Assembly (NCBI GenBank): GCA_012799415.1
Contig: JAAZLH010000113.1
Span: 1 to 57,244 of the forward strand
Length of the DNA stretch: 57,244 bases
Source: Candidatus Epulonipiscium sp.
GTDB lineage: Bacteria; Bacillota; Clostridia; Lachnospirales; JAAYNZ01
Reading direction: 5' to 3'
The number at the start of each line of letters is the position of its first letter. Within the stretch, counting starts at the first letter, position 1. This document shows positions 54,094-57,244 of this stretch, piece by piece. Below the pieces are notes generated by a model. The model was given only the letters and a program-made list of their open reading frames with translations, was not told the DNA's origin and did not search any database. Made by a program: the position numbers and the translations under genes.

Positions 54094-54130
54094 CTTACAA
54101 GTAAGAGGAACTTCCTAGTTCATAATAAAA
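54094..54130 (+). repeat. Degenerate alaS-flanking repeat, copy C
   Basis: CTTACAAGTAAGAGGAACTT followed by CCTAGTTCATAATAAAA. Related to copies A and B on the other side of alaS. Confidence 0.4.
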
Positions 54131-54154
54131 GGATGGGTGTTTACCCATCCTTTT
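54127..54154 (-). terminator. Terminator after the small membrane protein gene
   Basis: AAAAGGATGGGT and ACCCATCCTTTT form a 12-base-pair stem with a 4-base loop; TTTTATTATG on the minus strand. Confidence 0.85.
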
Positions 54155-54326
54155 ATCTGTAAATTCCTATAATATCATCCATCATATTTCCCGCTCTTTT
54201 AATTACTTTCTTACCATTTTTAAGCATTTTCTTGCGTTCTCTTTTGTTTGTATCAGCCATCATAACGCTAGCTGCACCAATTAAGCTACCTATCATCATG
54301 CCCGTTGTGAATCGATTCATCCTCAT
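54153..54326 (-). CDS. Small single-pass membrane protein upstream of alaS (57 aa)
   Basis: The likely product is 57 residues: MRMNRFTTGMMIGSLIGAAS with a short hydrophobic segment, then a Lys/Arg-rich helix. I chose the ATG at 54324-54326, which has AAAGGGG seven bases upstream; a much longer open frame reaching 54482 lacks support. It resembles small YtxH-like envelope proteins, but a family cannot be assigned firmly. Own terminator. Confidence 0.6.
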   Translation of the reverse strand: MRMNRFTTGMMIGSLIGAASVMMADTNKRERKKMLKNGKKVIKRAGNMMDDIIGIYR

Positions 54327-54544
54327 TAAGCTGCCCCTTTCTATAGATATTTTACTACTATAGTATTTGAAGCAAGCTTTTATTTTATACCCTTCACTGT
54401 AAAACTTTTCAAAGTAAGCTCTTAGATGAACATAATGATAAAAATTAATTAAGAAAAACAGACATTCTATCATATGACACATCTTGTTAAAATAATACTC
54501 TAGAGTTTAAATAGTGCTAATGCCTACGATCAACATTTTTAACT

Positions 54545-55021
54545 TTATCTAGTTATGTCTTCTAATTGAGCACCTGTGGCCTTTTTCAAATCCTCTACCT
54601 TTAACTCAATTTGTACCCCTATTTTCCCGCCACTTACAATAATGGTATCTATTTTCGATGCACTAGTATCAATAAAAGTTCTATATCGTTTTTTCATACC
54701 TATAGGCGAACAACCACCTCGTATATATCCTGTATGCTTTTCCATATCCTTTACAGAAATCATCTCAATCTTCTTTTCCTCTACTACTTTAGCTGCTTTT
54801 TTTAAATTAAGCTCCTCCATTACCGGGATCACAAATACAAAAATTTTTTTATCTATCCCTTGTGTCACTAAAGTTTTATAGACTAATTCAGGATTCTTAT
54901 CTATTTTTTCAGCTATAGAAATCCCATCTATTTTTCCATCTTGTTGGCTATAAGTAATGACTTTATAAGGAATCTCACTCTTTTCAAGAATACGCATGGC
55001 ATTTGTTTTTACTTGTGTCAT
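54545..55021 (-). CDS. ybaK: Cys-tRNA(Pro)/Cys-tRNA(Cys) deacylase YbaK
   Basis: The 158-residue protein has the YbaK/EbsC editing fold: VYKTLVTQG, the conserved Lys in LKKAAKVV, the GYIRGGCSPIG block and VSGGKIGVQIEL. It hydrolyses mischarged Cys-tRNA(Pro). AGGTGA precedes the ATG. Confidence 0.9.
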   Translation of the reverse strand: MTQVKTNAMRILEKSEIPYKVITYSQQDGKIDGISIAEKIDKNPELVYKTLVTQGIDKKIFVFVIPVMEELNLKKAAKVVEEKKIEMISVKDMEKHTGYIRGGCSPIGMKKRYRTFIDTSASKIDTIIVSGGKIGVQIELKVEDLKKATGAQLEDITR

Positions 55022-55117
55022 TCTATATCACCTATTCATCTTTGCCTTTTCCTTTTTTATTCTAGTTGTTCACTTTATATTCTTTACTATCTATTTAATT
55101 CGAATATTTCCTACTTT

Positions 55118-56446
55118 TTAGCCAATATATTCCCTATATATTGGTCCATATATTTTAGCATCTTTTATTACGCAACCCGTCGTACCATTCACCCTCATAA
55201 TTTCACTACACTTTCCACATGTAATACAACATTTTCTCCTATCCATTTGGCCCTTTATTAAAATATCTTTCACTAAATCTGGATAAGCAAAAGCTGCTCT
55301 CCCATATCCTATTAAGGTTGCTTGAGAATTTTCCAAAACTCCCGCCCCTAAATTCGCTGAAAACTCTCTAAGATAGCTAAATCCAGTACCTACAATAACC
55401 ATATTCGAAAATTCTTTTTGCATTGTACCAATCCCATTCATCAGCCTTGATATTCCCTCTAAAGGATGCTCTGGTGGCACATATCCTCCTTTATCATAAG
55501 GCCTATTTACATGAGGATTATAATAAGGAGTTCCCATCGTTAAGTTTAAAAGTCTCACTCCTCTATCATAAAGCATTGATATCAGTTTTTTAGGTTCTGT
55601 AAAATCCGCTATTAAAGGATTATCTTTGTCCACTCCCCATCCATAAGGATATTGTATTCCATCATATATATTCATTCTTGAGGCAATAATAAAATCCTCA
55701 CCAACGGCTTTTTTTACTTTATCAATGGTATTTATAATAAATCTGGTACGTCCTTCAAAAGATCCCCCATACTTGCCTTGCCTATCAAAAGCTGATAATA
55801 GTTCTGAACTTAAATATCTGTGACATGCCTTGATATCTACTCCATCAAAGCCTGCTTCTTTAACCAATAAGGCTGCTTCCACAAATTGGTCTTCCAACTG
55901 CTCCAGTTCTTCATCAGTAATGATATGAGCTATATTTTCATTTTTATACCTAGCGTTTATATAAGGATCTTGATGAGCTATAATCGGCTCAAAATCATTA
56001 TTAGGTTTACTAAATCTCCCTGAATGAGTCAGTTGAACAATCGTCACCGGTCTAAAATTTTGTCCAAATTCCTCTTGTGCACTACTAATAATAGTTTTAT
56101 GTAACTTTTTAAATTCCTCTATATTTTCTTTATGTATCCAAAGCTGTTTTGGATTTGCTCTACCTTCACGAACAACAGCTACTGCTTCAACCCAAATAAG
56201 TCCAGGCCCTCCTTTAGCAAACCGCTGATACCGTCTCATAGTAAGTTCAGCAGGAGAACCCTCCTTAGTTCCATCACATCCTTCCATTGGGTGAAAAGCA
56301 ATTGAATTTGGGGTTACTAATCCATTTATATTGACTTTTCTTTCAAAGAGTTTCATATTAGTTGAAAAATTCAAGCGAACACCTAATCTTTCACACTCTT
56401 TTTTAAGATCTTCTAAATTTCTATAATTAAACTCTTTATGCTCCAT
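55118..56446 (-). CDS. Old Yellow Enzyme family NADH:flavin oxidoreductase
   Basis: The 442-residue protein is an FMN-binding TIM barrel: NSIAFHPMEGCDGT at the start, VQLTHSGRFSKP, DGVDIKACHRYLSSELLSAFDR and VIVGTGFSYLREF. A Cys cluster, CCITCGKCSEIMRVNGTTGC, stands near the end as in the iron-sulfur binding members related to enoate and dienoyl-CoA reductases. The C-terminal FAD/NAD domain of those enzymes is missing, so it needs an outside electron donor. I chose the ATG at 56444-56446, five bases after AAAGGTGG. Substrate unknown. Confidence 0.82.
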   Translation of the reverse strand: MEHKEFNYRNLEDLKKECERLGVRLNFSTNMKLFERKVNINGLVTPNSIAFHPMEGCDGTKEGSPAELTMRRYQRFAKGGPGLIWVEAVAVVREGRANPKQLWIHKENIEEFKKLHKTIISSAQEEFGQNFRPVTIVQLTHSGRFSKPNNDFEPIIAHQDPYINARYKNENIAHIITDEELEQLEDQFVEAALLVKEAGFDGVDIKACHRYLSSELLSAFDRQGKYGGSFEGRTRFIINTIDKVKKAVGEDFIIASRMNIYDGIQYPYGWGVDKDNPLIADFTEPKKLISMLYDRGVRLLNLTMGTPYYNPHVNRPYDKGGYVPPEHPLEGISRLMNGIGTMQKEFSNMVIVGTGFSYLREFSANLGAGVLENSQATLIGYGRAAFAYPDLVKDILIKGQMDRRKCCITCGKCSEIMRVNGTTGCVIKDAKIYGPIYREYIG

Positions 56447-56460
56447 AAAATCCACCTTTC

Positions 56461-56724
56461 TTATCTCTCTTTTATCGTTACTTTTATTATATCACCTGCT
56501 TGTTTACCAATTTTAGCTCTAATATCTTTTCTAATACCAATAATATGACAAGGCGTTCCCATTTTTACGAGGCTACCTTCGTAAATGACACCATCAAAAG
56601 TTGCAGTTACTGGAACTCTTCCTTTTCCAAATTCAGCTTTTACATCAAATGGTATTTCTATATATGCTCCATCAATATCTGGAACTTTCTTAATTTCTGC
56701 TTCAAATTTATATTCCTTGCTCAT
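56461..56724 (-). CDS. DUF1905 domain protein
   Basis: The 87-residue protein matches DUF1905 (a small beta-barrel domain): [50 protein letters not shown] and [17 protein letters not shown]. Function unknown; often fused to or next to YdeI-like proteins. AAGGAGG precedes the ATG. It overlaps the acetyltransferase gene end by 17 bases. Confidence 0.82.
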   Translation of the reverse strand: MSKEYKFEAEIKKVPDIDGAYIEIPFDVKAEFGKGRVPVTATFDGVIYEGSLVKMGTPCHIIGIRKDIRAKIGKQAGDIIKVTIKER

Positions 56725-57244
56725 AAAAAAATTCCTCCTTTAGAATAGAATATAGCTTACAATCCTTAAAATTTCCATTTGAGTCTTTTGTATATTTTCT
56801 CATAGTTCCCTCAAAGCTCATGCCCGCTTTTTTCATAACTTTACCTGATGCAATATTTTCCGAATCAAAATAAGCAGCTATTCTTTGCATTCCTACTTCT
56901 CGAAATAAAAACTCTAAAACTGCCTTTAAAGCTTCTGTTACAATTCCTCTATTCCAATATTTTTTTCCAATGCAATATCCAATTTCACATTTTTCATTTT
57001 CATTAGATAAAGAAACAACTGATATAGATCCAATCACTTCCTTGATCTCCTCTAAGTAAATAGCCCAGTGGTATACCGTCGGACTTTCATAGGACTGAAC
57101 CCAACTTTCAACTACCCTTTGTGTAATAGCCATATTTTTATGCGTTGGCCAAGTTAAATATTTAGTTACTTCATCGTCATTGGCCCAGTTTCGAAACATA
57201 TCATGTATATGATCTCGCTCAAACTTTTTTAAGGTTAAACGTAC
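56708..57244 (-). CDS. GNAT acetyltransferase, RimJ/RimL type (5' end beyond window)
   Basis: The frame remains open to the right edge; 15 more codons upstream of the first internal ATG read [15 protein letters not shown], the normal RimJ-like opening, so the gene is cut by the window and not truncated. The visible 178 residues show the acetyl-CoA binding region [21 protein letters not shown] and [21 protein letters not shown]. Substrate unknown: a protein N-terminus or a small amine. Confidence 0.82.
   Translation of the reverse strand, partial: VRLTLKKFERDHIHDMFRNWANDDEVTKYLTWPTHKNMAITQRVVESWVQSYESPTVYHWAIYLEEIKEVIGSISVVSLSNENEKCEIGYCIGKKYWNRGIVTEALKAVLEFLFREVGMQRIAAYFDSENIASGKVMKKAGMSFEGTMRKYTKDSNGNFKDCKLYSILKEEFFYEQGI

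Noticed and set aside
54327..54482. N-terminal extension of the small membrane protein to 109 residues
   Set aside because: The extension is aromatic and AT-driven; the internal ATG has a proper ribosome binding site.

Overview
The window is AT-rich chromosomal DNA from an endospore-forming, low-GC Firmicute, most likely class Clostridia. Support comes from sporulation genes (split sigK, spoIIP, gpr, yqfC/yqfD, a GerM-domain protein), a CIRCE-controlled hrcA-grpE-dnaK-dnaJ operon, a ribosomal protein L27 with a cleavable N-terminal extension next to its protease Prp, and gene order shared with Bacillus subtilis (gpr-spoIIP-lepA-hemW-hrcA; ireB-ruvX-yrzB; rpsU...yqfC-yqfD-phoH-pgpH-ybeY; mltG-trmR-U32). 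Almost all genes lie on the minus strand. I cannot name the species.

Left end (1-3187): the most notable region. The 5' half of the mother-cell sigma factor gene sigK (3110 to about 2790, minus strand) is interrupted by a skin-like element that runs off the left edge. A large serine recombinase of the SpoIVCA type (1127-2782, plus strand) sits right at the junction and converges on sigK. The sigK half keeps a pro-sequence. Its upstream region holds a sigma-E/K type -10 box inside the loop of a strong inverted repeat whose 3' arm covers the sigK ribosome binding site. This suggests three locks on SigK: DNA excision, a read-through-blocking hairpin, and pro-sequence cleavage. The rest of the visible element carries a small unknown gene, one degenerate gene remnant and the end of another ORF.

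3188-14856: tRNA-modification and housekeeping genes: trhP and trmR (wobble uridine), mltG, RNase J with a low-complexity N-terminal extension, fur with its own promoter, yrzB, ruvX, ireB, mtaB, a plus-strand HPr-like regulator lacking the active-site His, and thiI with its cysteine desulfurase.

14485-26919: the heat-shock operon hrcA-grpE-dnaK-dnaJ-prmA-rsmE ends in a translationally coupled cheY-type gene. Upstream lie hemW, lepA, spoIIP and gpr. A divergent promoter region separates gpr (sigma-G type) from rpsT.

27023-36876: holA and comEC, a GerM protein, a sensor kinase/response regulator pair and comEA, then a plus-strand D,D-carboxypeptidase and a nitroreductase.

36902-49338: ribosome-biogenesis and cell-cycle genes: rsfS-yqeK-nadD-yhbY-obg, rplU-prp-rpmA with its leader, cdd, two envelope proteins (DUF3048, DUF502), ybeY-pgpH-phoH-yqfD-yqfC and rpsU.

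49468-57244: a CapA-like lipoprotein, alaS with its own promoter and a hairpin leader but no visible T-box, a small membrane protein, ybaK, an Old Yellow Enzyme homologue, a DUF1905 protein and an acetyltransferase cut by the right edge.
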